Shown one piece after another: positions 10,838 through 25,702 of a stretch of DNA of 64,000 nucleotides. Positions within the stretch are counted from its first letter, which is position 1. Every line of letters begins with the position of its first letter. This DNA comes from Syngnathus acus. Lineage: Eukaryota; Chordata; Actinopteri; Syngnathiformes; Syngnathidae. The notes under the pieces are model-generated. The model searched no databases, was not told the origin of the DNA, and worked only from the letters and a program-made list of their open reading frames with translations. The translations under genes were made by a program, and so were the position numbers. Location: contig NC_051095.1 of assembly GCF_901709675.1 (NCBI RefSeq), positions 5,579,956 through 5,643,955 of the forward strand, in the 5' to 3' direction.

Positions 10838-13387
10838 TCACTTGGCGTGGTGGTAAAACCTCTGGCCGCTCTGGGTGTGGGGCAGGAAGCCGTGGCGTGG
10901 CGCAGCCTGCGGCGAGCTCTGGAATGCGGCCTAGGCAAAAACACAGAACAGGCGTGTTATGACATCACCAAGTCATGGCGGGTGACTCGCTGCAGGGGGG
11001 GACCTTTGCTGTGGGAATCTGGACGGCCATGGATGGTGTAGGCAGCAAGCCTTGAGCCGATGGATGCATGGCGGTCGGGTGCATGGGCCTCAGGGCACCC
11101 TGCGTGGCGACAAATGCAAACGACGGGTGATTCAGGCTGCTGTTTACGCCGGCAAAAAGGGGCTACGTACCGCGTCGGTAAAGCCCGACTGCTGATTGGC
11201 GTGTTCCAACTGCTTCTGGAGAGGGATTCCGGCACCGGGGATGTAGCCTGACACGCGACAACAGTAAGTCACAACTACTCAGTCCATCATACAGCTCATC
11301 TCTAGCCCATAAATAACTCAACAAACTAAAATTAAACCAATTCAAATTGCACATTTATTAATGTCGTAGATTAAAGACAATAAAAGAATAGGGCAATAAT
11401 AATCAAGGAAATTTTGAGGGTAAACGAAATTAACAATAGCTTCTCTGAGGGTAATTAATAGGTTAGTTAATAAATGTTATATTTTAAAATGACTAAGAAA
11501 AAATACATGTATTTTGGGGAAACGGAAACAAAAAAAGATGTGCACGCCAGTCAAATATTTTTGATGAACTGACCAGGTTGGGAGGTAAAGTGACTGTGGA
11601 CCGGGTAGGCAGGCTGTTGGTGGGGCAGATACTGCATGGCCTGAAAGGCGGACGCTCCTAAAGGGCCGAGGGGTCAAAGCCACACGTTAACAAATACTGA
11701 CGCCGCATAGCATTCCACACGCGTGCGAGGCCGTACCTCGGATCTGAGAGCCGCTGGCGAAGCTGACCGGCACGGACGGTCCGGGAGCGTAGGTGGCGGG
11801 ATGCTGGGCCTGCGCCACCCCGTAGGACTCGTGGACCGCCTGGGCCCCACTGAATTGGCCGTGCTCCGCTGAACCCGAACTGAATGCAGGCGTTTGATAG
11901 TGACGTGTCTAGTCAAAGAAAGGACATTGGATTCAAAATACTTCCATACCTGCTCGGTAGTCAGTCGGCCATTTTGTAGTCCCATTCGAGTTGTGAGTTG
12001 GGCTAATTTTGTAAATGACACGAAGCAGAAAACAACATCCAGCAGACTCTTGTGGGTTTTTTTTGTGCGATTTTGGGTTTTGACAAATTTGTTTCATCTA
12101 AATTCTGCCCCAAATGTTATAAAGACATACAGTGGGGCAAAAAGGTATTTAGTCAGCCACCAATTGTTCACTTGAAAGATGGGAGATGCCTGTAATTTTC
12201 AACACTTCAACTATGAGAGATAAAATAAAAAATGCAGAAAATCACATTGTCAAGTGATTTCAGTCCCTTTTCCCTAATCATGAGAGAGGAGGAGCCGATA
12301 TTCTGAATGGTGCTGGGTTGGCTGCACGCAATTTTGTGGAAGATACCAACGGCTACTTACAGGAAGAACAGCGCTCTGGAAAAGCTGCTTGCTCCGATCT
12401 CCTAGCAGCGCGCCGGGTCGACTGTGGCTGACGGGACTGCCTGATGAACGAGGTGGGCAATTATGAAAACTTTGTTGAAAAGTCACGTATCGCATTCAAG
12501 CATAAATATCCTCATTTTATTAACGTATTCCAAGGTATCTCGAGTGGCGCTCACCCTGAATATTGAGGAGGTGCTGGCCAGCATGCATGGGAAGGCTAGC
12601 CTGGTAGCTGGCCGACGTCAACGTGGTGATGTCACTGAAAGGACAGGAAGTGAGCAAGCGGCGCGTCAGCAAATAAGGGCACGAGTCAAGCAGCAGGTAA
12701 GCGGTACCCACCTTTGCTCCTTGCGCCGTCTTTTCTCTTCTTCATGGAGGACTTTCTTGAGTTGCAAAAAGAGCTGATGTTTCTCCTCTTGGAGCCCTTG
12801 AAGCTTTTCGCCCATCTTCATCACCTGAACAATATCCATTATCAAATTTATCTGCCAATTTAAATGTTTCCCATACAAATTGAAACTTTCACAATTTTAA
12901 CTTATTTTTGTGTATTTAAAGTAATCATAAAAATGAATAACCTCATTAGTAAAGTCAAATTACGTAGCATTTTACTTTGATGAAATCACCTATTTTAATT
13001 AGGTACAGTCATTTTTCTAATTGTCAAATTACACTAAGCTACACTTTAACTATTTCATTTATTTGATTTTTTTTTTTTTTTTATTCAAACCTGTTCTTTG
13101 GTTTCCTCTAAGGACATCCTCTCCTCAATCTCCTTGGTTCTCTTCCTCTCCTCCTCCTCCTTCATCTTCTGCTCCATCATCTTGTCCACCTCCTCCTCCT
13201 CTGAAAAAAAAAAAAAAAAAAGAAAAAGACCCGAATGCCACTTCAGCAGCGTGTGTGCAAAAAAAAGCGGGGAGAGGGGATGCAATGTGTCACCTTGTCG
13301 CTTACGCTCTCGCTCCCTCATGATGTGCTTGTGGAGGGCGCGGGCCATCGCGTTGGACAGCTTGGGTCTCTCCAGCAGGGCGGGCAT
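10838..13387 (-). CDS. gps2: G protein pathway suppressor 2
   Basis: GPS2 is a stable subunit of the NCoR/SMRT-HDAC3-TBL1 co-repressor complex and also inhibits Ubc13-dependent signalling. Ten coding exons (minus): 13294-13387, 13091-13200, 12712-12824, 12555-12634, 12361-12440, 11737-11908, 11574-11657, 11171-11247, 11004-11099, 10838-10930. They total 332 residues (human 327). The N-terminus MPALLERPKLSNAMARAL is followed by a charged coiled coil (about residues 20-105, EEEEVDKMMEQKMKEE and EEKHQLFLQLKKVLHEEEKR), which binds SMRT and TBL1. The rest is low-complexity, rich in P, Q, H and S, ending RFYHHAK. An acceptor at 13412 shows that the 5'UTR is spliced to a leader exon near 14250-14400. 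The donor of the penultimate exon (AAAG|GTCCCC) is weak. Confidence 0.96.
12130..12252. mobile_element. Tc1/mariner terminal fragment
   Basis: The text beginning CAGTGGGGCAAAAAGGTATT, with TTAGTCAGCCACCAATTGTTC and ATGAGAGATAAA, matches the inverted-repeat end of widespread fish Tc1-like transposons. Only one end is present and no transposase frame remains, so this is a dead fragment in gps2 intron 5. Confidence 0.8.
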
Positions 13388-14400
13388 GGTGACAGGGAGT
13401 GGAGGGGCCAGCTAAAAGGCAACAGCACACCTTCAGGAATCAATTTCATTAATTAATAATTTTACGTTTTATAATCATACAAAATCTAATCAAATATATT
13501 TGCTTTTACCTCAGGTTTTTGTGACAGTTATTATAGTATATAACAGGAACATTTTAATATAAGCATAGTGGCAGGTTAGTGAAAAATAAAGTTCTACATT
13601 TTCCATAGTTTTCTTCAAATACATATTACTTTCAATTTAATATTTTCCCCATTGCAGATTTATTCGGAAGCATTTCAGGCTTCTCTTTTTAAATGTAATC
13701 TATTTGTAACTTAATGGTATTAATTTTATAATCAATATGAAGTATAACTAACTTATGTTGAATATATCGTTGCAGATTACCAGTCTGCACTTACAACCAA
13801 TAACTAATTTTGCAAAAAAGTCAAACGAATTAGATATGGTTTGGTTACATATATTATGTATCGATTGACAGTATGTTTTATCCTTTATTTGATTCCTTTT
13901 ACTCCTGCCAAATGAATCAGAGTAACATGGGAAGCGCAAACAAATAAACTGTAAAATCATCATTATTACTGAGCTATAAAACTAGCTAGAAGTTGATCAA
14001 GGCCCACACACCACATCGACAAGCTGCCAGGTTAGCCCTGCATTAGGAAGCTGCAGTTAAATTTAAGTCTGTGTATATATTAACGTAATGCGTAATAGAG
14101 ACTCAAATTGTTCATTTAAAGCAAGAAAGTGCACATTGCGTTTAAGGTCGCACGCCACCTTCTGAAATGCAGCAAAATTGAACCAGTTAGCCTAACGTAG
14201 CTTACGGCGTCATATAGCCAACTAAATCGTAAAAATAAAGTCAAAAACGCTTACTTTTGACGTCGTGTCCTTAAACGTGTGCTCAGTTGATTGTTTAACT
14301 ATATTCTAGTCTTGATGTTTGGATTTTCCATAAAAGAAAATTTCGCAGCTAACGATAAACAGAGCGATGACAACGAAAACGCACTTCTGGTGTCTGATGC

Positions 14401-14423
14401 GTTCTGGGAAATGTAGTTTCCTT
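14401..14423 (-). promoter_or_regulatory. ZNF143/SBS-like site in gps2 promoter
   Basis: On the minus strand the sequence reads ACTACATTTCCCAGAACGC, close to the ZNF143/THAP11 consensus ACTACAATTCCCAGAATGC. It lies just upstream of the presumed gps2 leader exon, a usual position for this promoter element. Confidence 0.6.
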
Positions 14424-14770
14424 CAGGCAACACTTTCTCTCGCGAGATTAGCATCCGCGAGCGTTAACCGTTTCATATAATTTGATCATAACAGGAAATA
14501 CTTTTTGCCTTGGTATTTTCATGGTTAAATGTCGCCCAGGTGTAAAACAGTCGACTTTTCAAAAGGTTACGTGTAATTTTAGGCATTAATTCAGACAATT
14601 CTTATTGACAGGATAAAAATCAAGACAAGAGACACGAGTAACTTTTTCATCACATTTTATCATTTAATGCTCACGAGTGGAGAGAAAGCGCCAGTAATGC
14701 AGCTCGATAGACTTCTTTTTCTTTTCTTTTTTTAAAAATGAAAAAAAAATTGCACTCATCTTCACAATAC

Positions 14771-14889
14771 AGTAAATAAAGCCATCTAAAATTAACAATA
14801 ACCACAATGAATCATACTCAACATAATATAGTAAATAAAGCCATCTAAAATTAACAATAACCGCAATGAATCATACTCAACATAATATA
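14771..14889. repeat. Two-copy 59-bp tandem duplication
   Basis: The 59-bp unit starting AGTAAATAAAGCCATCTAAA occurs at 14771 and again at 14830 with one visible base change. It lies downstream of the gabarap stop codon (minus strand), probably in or just beyond its 3'UTR. Confidence 0.9.
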
Positions 14890-14897
14890 GTTCCTTA

Positions 14898-17660
<2,763 letters not shown>

Positions 17661-17666
17661 TTTATT
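17661..17666 (-). terminator. srrt poly(A) signal
   Basis: AATAAA on the minus strand, about 117 nt past the srrt stop codon (17783-17785). Confidence 0.7.
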
Positions 17667-17782
17667 ATGACATGACTTGCAAAAGTAACCTTGGTCCAGC
17701 TGGAAGGAACGCACGCACTCAGTCAACGCACACACACAAAAAAAGTACAGAGTAAATCCTGGGAAGCGAGGTTGCCTGTGGT

Positions 17783-20700
17783 TTAAAAGAAGTCCAGGTC
17801 ATCCGGGGCATCCAGGTCTCTGTACTCGATGATGGAGCGCGGGTCTCCTCGCATTCCCCTGCACATGCGTGTACACAAAATTACACAACGTGTATACCAA
17901 CATGGACGCTTACTATCATCGTGTTTCCTTGACCTGTTGTTTGGATGTTTCCCCGAGAAGCCCAAGTTGCCCCTGAAGTTGTCATAATGACCGCGACCGG
18001 CCCCAAATTGGTTGGCGGGGTAAGGAGGAACGCCGGGGAAGGTGGGCAGCAGTGGCCTGATGGCGGGCGGGTATCCCAGAAGGCTTTGCTGTTGAGGCGA
18101 CTGAGCGGCAAAGCTGGCGGGCGGTGCTGAACGAGGAAATGCAAAGCGGGGTGAGGGGACCATTTGCACTCTTGTCGTCACTTTTTGAGCTTACCCTGAG
18201 GTGGGGGTGGCGGGGGTTTGTTCTCAGGCAGTGCTGGTCTCTTCGCATCCAACAAGTAGTTGTTGAAGTAATCCACTTCCTGTCTGACGGCGTCCACCTT
18301 GTCGCCGTGTTTGTTGAGGATGTGTTTACGCACAAACTCGGGCGCTTTAAACTTCTTGCCGCTCAGAGGACACAGCCACTTGTCTTTGCTGAGCTCCTGA
18401 GTGTTGGCCGCCAGGAACTTCTCCACCTGTGAGCATCAAAATACACGCTGTCAAGAGAGAGATCATGCTGTTGTGGTGGATGACGGGCGGACGAGTCTCA
18501 CTTCCTGTTCCGGGTCTTTCTTCCCCAGGCGCACGGCGTCTTCCGTGCTCAACACTTCGGGCGGACTCAGCAGAGGAGCCAGACGCTCCTCGCACATCTT
18601 CAGGTGTTCACTCACTGGCCGACCACAACAAAGTACGTCACGGCGGGTTCCATCACACGGGTATGTGTGTGTCAGTTGTTTTGCCTTCTTCATGGTTGAT
18701 CATTTTTATTACGCTTTGACTCATGTATTTTTAAATTTAGTTTTAATTATTTTTTAGAGTAGGTTGGGTTGTTTTGAATTCAAAAACGTTTTGTTTTCAT
18801 TTTTTTATTTTTTTTATTTGGTTTTCCCAGTACATGATTAAAAAAATAGTTATGTACAATTGTCAAAACAACTGTTAGTTATTTCATTAGTTTCCGTTAA
18901 CTATACTGTACAGACATTATGTAAACTGCCTTGAAACTTCAACAGGGGCCAGAACCTTACCTCTGGAGTAAAATCTTCTCTTGTGACCAGACTCCTTGAG
19001 ACTATCTACTACAATCTCTCAAAACTAGTTCCATTTTCCAGGCATGCTGAATGTGACGTCTACACATTTATGTTAATGTATGTGTGTGTGTTATACCTTC
19101 AGTCGCCGTGATCTTGGCCACGGGCAGAGGTCCTCGCACATGGATCAGTCCGCAGCGATGGGGCATGTGGTCCTCGGCGGGATACTGGCAGAAGTTATAG
19201 TAGTCCACAGAGTGGACCACACGCAAGTAGAGCAGCAGTGTGTCCAGCACCTGCAAACACACAAACACTTGCAAAAGCGCACAAAGAAACCACACAAACA
19301 AAAAGCTGGTGCTCACCTTTAACAAGGTTTTATCCGTCTCTACTGTAACCTCGGAGGACGGGGCGGCGTCTTTGGCGTCGCCCGCCTCGCCGCCCGTCAG
19401 CTCCTCCTCTTCGGCGCTCACCTCCTCGATGAGGTAATCGGTGATGTTCTTTAGGACCGGGTTGGTGTCCGTCTGTGGTGGCGCATTCACGTGTGGATTG
19501 AGAGTCAAGCAGGAAGTGATGGCGAGGGGGTTGCTTCTAACAGGAAGTCTCACCTGGTCTTGCCACAGCTCCGCTCTCTGGTCCAGCGTGTGCACCAGCC
19601 TGGCGGCCAGGCGGACGTCGTTCCTCGCCACAGGCTTGTGCTGAGTCAACCCGTTGACGCTGCGGACGCGCCGACACAAGTCGCGGTTGACCACTGGAGA
19701 CAGCTCGCAGTCTCGGAGCTGCCCGGTGCCGCAGAAGATGGGACCCAATGAGAGGAGACGGGAGGACACAACGTCCAGAGCGCGAGTGCGGGACGACATT
19801 TACCCGAATATTCTGCAGGTTCCAGCACGTCTCCTTGATGTTGACGCCGCGGTCGAACGTCAGCCAGCACCGTCGGAAGAACCTGAGGCATATTTGGACT
19901 GTGAAGCGCTGCTCTCCTGTTTGAAAATCACATACTTTCTACTCACCCCCTTTCTGGCTGAGGGTCTGACACCGCCACCCGCAGGAAGCCAGGGTACCTG
20001 CGACACAGCTGCAAACACAGCGAGGGTGAGTACGCGTTTGTGGATGATGAAAGACACCCGCGAGAGACGAGAGGTGCCACTCACTGCAGCAATCTCTTCT
20101 TTGGAGGCGTCAGGCGGGACGCTCCGGATGAAGAGCGAGGTGGTGAGGTGCAGCGGCCGGGGAACGGCTGGCGACGCGGGCTCCTTCTCGCCATCAGAGT
20201 GGGAGGAGTCGGAGGCCGAGCCTTCGCCACTGTCGGCCGACATGCTGCGCTTCCTCTTTCGGGTTTTCTTAGCAGCCGCCTCATCCTCCTCTTCCTTCTG
20301 CTCCGCCTCCTCCTCCTCTTCTTCCTCTTCTTCTTCCTCCTCCTCATCTTCCCCGTTCTGCTTGCCATCCTCATCCTTCTGAAGCGTAAAATCGTCAGCA
20401 CCGTTTATTTGTAGAGTTATTCTGTAAAATTGTACTATTCTCACCTTGCTTCGGGTCCTCCCTGCCTCGCTGCCAGCCGGCTCTTTGCTCGGATTCGGCA
20501 CCGAATCGCAAGCACCAGCGCGCTCCCCTGCGGGCTCCAGGACCTTCAGGTCCAAGTCTGTGCCACCCTCCATCTTGATGACGGCTACGGGCGAGAAACA
20601 AAGGTTAGTGAGGACTCAACCTCGCCAAAAGGAATAAAATGTGCATACAAAATAGGACACAGTACAATTGGATTAAATAATTCAACAGAGTTTATAAGTA

Positions 20701-21826
20701 CACAATATTTACCATAATATTTTTATAACCTTGACCACAAGAAAACTTTTAAAAAATAAAACCAATAACTAACAAACCCTCAAACCCTGACCTGCATCCA
20801 GCACTTTGATGATGGCGGTGGTGTGCTCCATGTCGAGCGACACGTCATCCAGCCACTTGTTGTCCCATAGAAAGAGAAACACGCCCAGACGGCGTTTGAG
20901 CGCGGCCAGAGACTCCGCCTTCCGGGCTGCAATGTCCTCGGGGTGGTATTTGGAGCGGAACCACTCCTGCTCTTTGTGCTGGATGAAAAAGTCCTGCAGT
21001 TGCTGGCGCCGGAAGTCCACTTTGTACTGATTATAGCGCTTGACCGCCTCCGTCTCATCCACACTGTCCTCTGTATTCAGTAGGAAGTCCTGTGCATCAT
21101 ATAATAGAGGTTATGCAAGTGACTGGACAATTTTTTTCCAATCCATTTTTTAGGGGTGACTAGTGGCTTCGCTCACCTTGAAGCTCCTCATGGTTGGAGG
21201 TCCGGGTGGCGGCAGGTCAGGATCCGCCATCGCCAACCTAAGGGAAAGTGAAGGTGCGTCTGTTATGCCGCCGAGCATGGCCACACGCCCGTGTACGCAC
21301 CTTCCCTGAAGCGGGTGAGCTCCGTGATGCATGGGCAGTTGGGGGATGTCGGGAGGCCACCCCTGAGGCCCAACCCTTGGGAACAGAGCTGCACCTCCGC
21401 CGAAGGGCTGCTCGAAGCGGTATGGCTCGCCTCGGTGGTCATCCCTGATAAAAACCAGCACGCCCTGAGCTGCGTTGTATCAGCATTTATGTGAGCTATA
21501 CACGGGCCAGCACTCACCAATCTCTCCTCATGCGCTTGTGCTGGGGGCTCATATGTCTTGGCGGCGAAAACCTCTCCCTGCGACCACGATCGTAGTCACG
21601 TCTTCTCTCTCTCCCGCGCTCCCAATCCCTGAGTGTGCACGTTTACTCATCACGTGAGCCATCCTGACATTACCTAAATAAAGATTGTTCTATAATCTTC
21701 GTTTCACCTGTCGGGCCAGTCGTCGCGCCGCCTCTCTTCTCGCTCTCGGGATCGCTCCATGTCACTTCGCTCTCTTCGGAACTTGTCTCGACGCCTCCTG
21801 TCGAATTCATCATCGCTGTCCCCCAT
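17783..21826 (-). CDS. srrt: Serrate RNA effector molecule (ARS2)
   Basis: ARS2 couples the nuclear cap-binding complex to microRNA processing, RNA export and decay. Sixteen coding exons (minus): 21708-21826, 21518-21628, 21301-21444, 21177-21237, 20792-21089, 20445-20584, 20085-20378, 19947-20008, 19804-19882, 19554-19718, 19317-19472, 19097-19250, 18502-18614, 18195-18426, 17934-18126, 17783-17858. They total 798 residues (human 876). Visible in order: an RS/RE-rich start ([15 protein letters not shown]), the DUF3546-type region, an acidic glutamate run in the 20085-20378 exon, an RRM-like region, the C2H2 zinc finger [17 protein letters not shown], and the conserved tail [12 protein letters not shown]. 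The shorter length is mostly in the low-complexity linkers. The 5'UTR continues beyond 21826 towards a promoter near 22.4-22.7 kb, divergent from ift46. Confidence 0.95.
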
Positions 21827-22399
21827 TTGTCTGCGCGCGAATCCACTCTTTGGTCTCTGAGGATTCACTGGCTTCTAGTCAACTGTTACAAACACGATGG
21901 AAGAAAAAAAATTCCCAAGACTTTGTGTTACACAGTTAGCAGGCTGCTTCCCGGTTCGTGGAGGAGGTTCCACGATAAGGTACAATTAACCTGCATTTCC
22001 TCATGCTGCCATTCATGCAATAAAATGGTAGCTTTGAGTTGTATCAAACACGCTCAGATTTAACACGGGAGTAAATGCATTTATGATAGATTGGAACGAC
22101 GTCTTCGTTAACTCAGCATGATTATTTGAAAGTATATAATTTATTCCTTGGCACAAAAACGGTTGGGAAACGGTGGTGGTCCAAGGCTTTTGCACAGTAC
22201 TGTAGATAAACTGAATGAAATATCATGCATGCATATTAGTTGTGCCTACACTAGACAAATGCAGAGACGTAGCAGCCGCCAGATAAAGAAAAACTTGTTT
22301 CTATGCGTTAGTGATTGTTTCTCGTTATTTACTAGCTGAAATATACAAAATAATTTCTACAACTCGCTGTTTGGTGAAACATCGAATAGTGCTGGAACA

Positions 22400-23100
22400 C
22401 TAACTTTCTATTAGCCGCTAACAGCTAAAGCTCGCTCGACGTTAGCCTTCCTCTAGCTTAAGCGCGGCGTGTTAGCTCCACTCCCGCCTACTCCGTTTAG
22501 GGCTCGGACTTCAGACCTAATTTACTAAAACGCTCTTGACAATTTTGTGTCGTATATTTTTTTGTTCCTCTTGCACAATTTACCTGAAAACGTTGCGAAC
22601 GAAAACAAGGAGACCAGCTCACACACAACAAGAGTCCCGCCGCCACAACGGCCAATCACGACAGCCTCCCAGGCCCAAGTTGCCCTCTAGTGCCCTGAAG
22701 GGACAAAAAAACATGTCTTGAGAAGCACTTTTTGTGTTCAAAGAATTATTAAGGCGTCAATCTTTACTTCTGTGGCTTCTGATGTAATATTGGTCCATTT
22801 TCTTGTGGCGAGTGAGCATTTTTAACTCGTGTGCGCACCAGCCCACACGGTGGCGATAGAGCGCGGATGCAACGAACCGCTTTGTTTGACGATAGGTGAA
22901 GAAGATAAAACGACATGATTAATAGTAGAAGAAGAAAACAACATGGCGTCTCTGGTTGCTAGGCTACAGAACTGTTCACGGTTGTGCTTTAGTGGCGTAC
23001 GAGCGAGTTTAGACTTGGAGTGATACACTGATTTCTACATTTATGTGATAGGTGACCCCGCGTAACGACAACAGTGGCTGGAAAACTGTCGCGGAAATTC
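22400..23100. promoter_or_regulatory. srrt / ift46 divergent promoter region
   Basis: This is the head-to-head interval between the two genes. It contains CCAAT boxes (e.g. GCCAATCACG near 22649) and, at 22955-22967, GTTGCTAGGCTAC, a one-mismatch RFX X-box (GTTGCT-A-GGCTAC). Transcription start sites cannot be placed from sequence alone. Confidence 0.5.
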
Positions 23101-23431
23101 TCTCACTTTGGCAACAAGAAGCCCAATTTTTGCTGATGCTAGGTGGCTGACGTTAGCATGTAAGCTCTGCTATGATGGCACACTCATAAGAATGAGAACA
23201 GAAATTCTAATGTATGTTAAAGTAAGCTACGCTACGCTAACACTTATTAAATTTGAATTCAATTCGAGTCAGACATTATCTATATAATATGGTAACAAGA
23301 TGAATCGTGTGAATTCAGCCCAACTCCAACATGGGTGATCCTGTGGTAAAATTAGATTCAGTATGTTTGCATTCATGTATTTTGTGTCTTTTTGTTGTCT
23401 CTTATTGAATCTTGTGTTTGCGTAGTTGTTG

Positions 23432-24793
23432 ATGGAGCGAGCCGACCGGCGACTTGTGAAGAATCAACCATATGACGAGAGTGTGGAGGTGAGTGACTCG
23501 GCAGAGGAGGCGAGTATCCGCGGCCAGGTAAGAAGGTTCCGCCTATCCTCATCCTTAACTGGCTACCAACGCTCACCTATTTCTGCTTTTGCAGGCTGAC
23601 CGCGGGAGGAACAGGAGGGGGCGCAGCATGTTATCCAGCAACAACAGCAGCAGTGACGAGATGGACGAAGATCGTGAGCCTCCAAGGGCCAAAGGGCCAG
23701 TCAGCAGGCAGCCTGGGGTCAGCCCCAACGAGGAAGACGACGAAGATGAGGAGGAAGAGTCAGAGGATGCGGACGATGACGACGACGACGATGATGATGA
23801 TGACGATACCGGCGAGGCACCTGAGGGCGCGTACGACCCCGCCGACTATGCCAACCTGCCCGTCAGCACCGAGATCAAAGATTTGTTCCAGTACATCGTG
23901 CGGTGAGTTTGGAGTGATGTCTGACTGACTGACAAGAAGTAACCAACACTATTATTGGCACTGGCTGACCGATTTTGTGATTGTGGTCTGCGCTAGGTAC
24001 TCTCCCAAGTCCATCACACTAGAACACAGCCTGAGACCCTTCATCCCGGACTTCATCCCGGCTGTGGGCGACATTGATGCCTTTCTTAAGGTAGGCTCTT
24101 TCTTGCTGCTCCACCTGAACCCAAGCCAAAAGATCACCAGGCTGTTCACCCTGCGGCACGCAGGTGCCAAGGCCGGACGCCAAAGCAGACGGGCTGGGCC
24201 TTCTGGTTCTAGACGAGCCCAGTGTGAAACAATCGGACCCCACTCTCTTGTCACTGTGGTTGTCCGAAGAGACCAAGCAGCATGCCACCAGCGAGGTACG
24301 AACCCCAGTGAGCTCAGTTCAATGAGCAAAATAAGATTTGAACTACCTTCACACGTTAACATTTAGTTCGCATTTCTAAAGAGTATTATACTTTTGTTTT
24401 TTGTCATGTTACGAGCTAAATAATTTTTTTCTCACGCTTTTCCAGCTGAAGGTGACCAGTGTGTCCAGTCCTCAAGCTAACCCTCGTGCCGTGGACAGCT
24501 GGGTGGAGAGCATCGGCGCCCTTCACCGCTCAAAGGCGGCGGCCAGCGTGCAATACGCACGCGCCATGCCCGACATCGACGCCCTCATGCAGGAGTGGCC
24601 ACCAGAGGTGGAGGAGACCCTGGGCCGCGTACGCCTGCCCCCTGCCCGCCTCTGCTGCAGCCTGCCGCAGTACTGCGACATCGTGTGCGCCCTGCTTGAC
24701 GTCCCCGTCTACTGCAGCCGCATCCAAGCGCTACACCTGCTCTTCAGCCTCTTCCTTGAGTTCAGAGACTCGCAGCACTTTGCACGCACTTGA
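23432..24793 (+). CDS. ift46: Intraflagellar transport protein 46
   Basis: IFT46 is a core IFT-B subunit needed to build cilia; it binds IFT52 and helps carry outer dynein arms. Exons: 23432-23527, 23595-23902, 23997-24090, 24164-24295, 24446-24793, giving 325 residues (human 304). The N-terminal third is disordered and very acidic, with an uninterrupted aspartate run. The IFT46 signature follows: EGAYDPADYANLPVSTEIKD, HSLRPFIPDFIPAVGD-type ending DFIPAVGDIDAFLK, ALHRSKAAASVQYAR, MPDIDALMQEWPPE, and LHLLFSLFLEFRDSQHF. It stops three residues after DSQHF, so it lacks the longer polar tail of the human protein. The last coding exon is a single long block, suggesting intron loss. The first exon follows an acceptor at 23425, so the 5'UTR is spliced. 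Confidence 0.95.
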
Positions 24794-25020
24794 CCATGTG
24801 CGTAGTGATATTTTTCATGACTTCCTTGTGAAATCACGTTCAAGTGTGCTTATAAGGTAACTTCCCTTACTGACCCAGGCTGAACTTTGTATCACCCAAA
24901 CTAACTAAGAGTCTCTTAATCGCTTAATCCCGTCATGACTCGCCACCATGGATCATATATGCCGTCCAGCCTGCTCTTAAACTATATCACCAGGGAATGT
25001 TGTAGATGTGTTTGTTTGAA

Positions 25021-25026
25021 AATAAA
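25021..25026 (+). terminator. ift46 poly(A) signal
   Basis: AATAAA, about 230 nt past the ift46 stop codon. Confidence 0.65.
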
Positions 25027-25582
25027 AACGGTTTTGATATTTATAGTTTATATATAATCCCATCGAGGAGTCGTCTGAGTCATCAAGCGTTTGCTTCCCC
25101 CAAAGAGCCAACAAGCCACAAGATCCCCCCCGCATGGTGTGCAAACTTTTGCACTCAAGGCCCGCAAGGCTCAATTGGAGACGTTTCCCCCTCATTTCTC
25201 TCAGATTCATTTGCTCATCGTCTCCTCGCTCATTTTCATTCACAAGTACGTCTCATTTGATTCCCACTTTCATACTTGGATTACATGATTTCGATTTACT
25301 GTTAAATGAATACATTGAATTACACCTCATTTCATTCCCACTCTCATGCTTGGATTTCATGATTTCGATTTGATTGATTTACTGTTAAATGAGTTGACTG
25401 CTTCTTGCTGTTGTTCCCGCATACACCAGAACATTTACAAAGTAACAAAAAAGTATTTAAAGGGCACAGTGCGTTCCGTCACACGCGCTCGCCACTCCCA
25501 CATTTTGTGCTACGTGAAGTTGACGTGTGGGCGTGGCCTGCATCCCGGCTTGGAGCAGGCACACCAAACGTCCATCCATTTT

Positions 25583-25690
25583 TTTCTCCTGACTGGAATA
25601 GACAGGCCATTGTCAGTAAGGCGACTTATCATTTCTTTTCTCCTGACTGGAATCGCTGCGACCCTCAGTGAGGCGATTTTATCTTCGCGC
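25583..25690. repeat. 54-bp imperfect duplication upstream of the lectin gene
   Basis: Two copies of a segment starting TTTTCTCCTGACTGGAAT are offset by 54 bp and carry related tails (GTCAGTAAGGCGA / CTCAGTGAGGCGA). They lie within about 120 bp of the lectin start codon, in its promoter or 5'UTR. A weak TATA-like TATTTAAAG is at about 25454. Confidence 0.75.
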
Positions 25691-25702
25691 TCTCTCTCCA
25701 AG

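Noticed and set aside
19068-19799. Single 243-codon minus-strand gene
   Set aside because: The frame reads through srrt exons and introns; correct splice sites and ARS2 homology break it into separate exons.
23952-24362. Open frames on both strands over ift46 introns
   Set aside because: They cover IFT46 exons 3 and 4 in other frames or run through introns; the spliced IFT46 frame explains the conservation.
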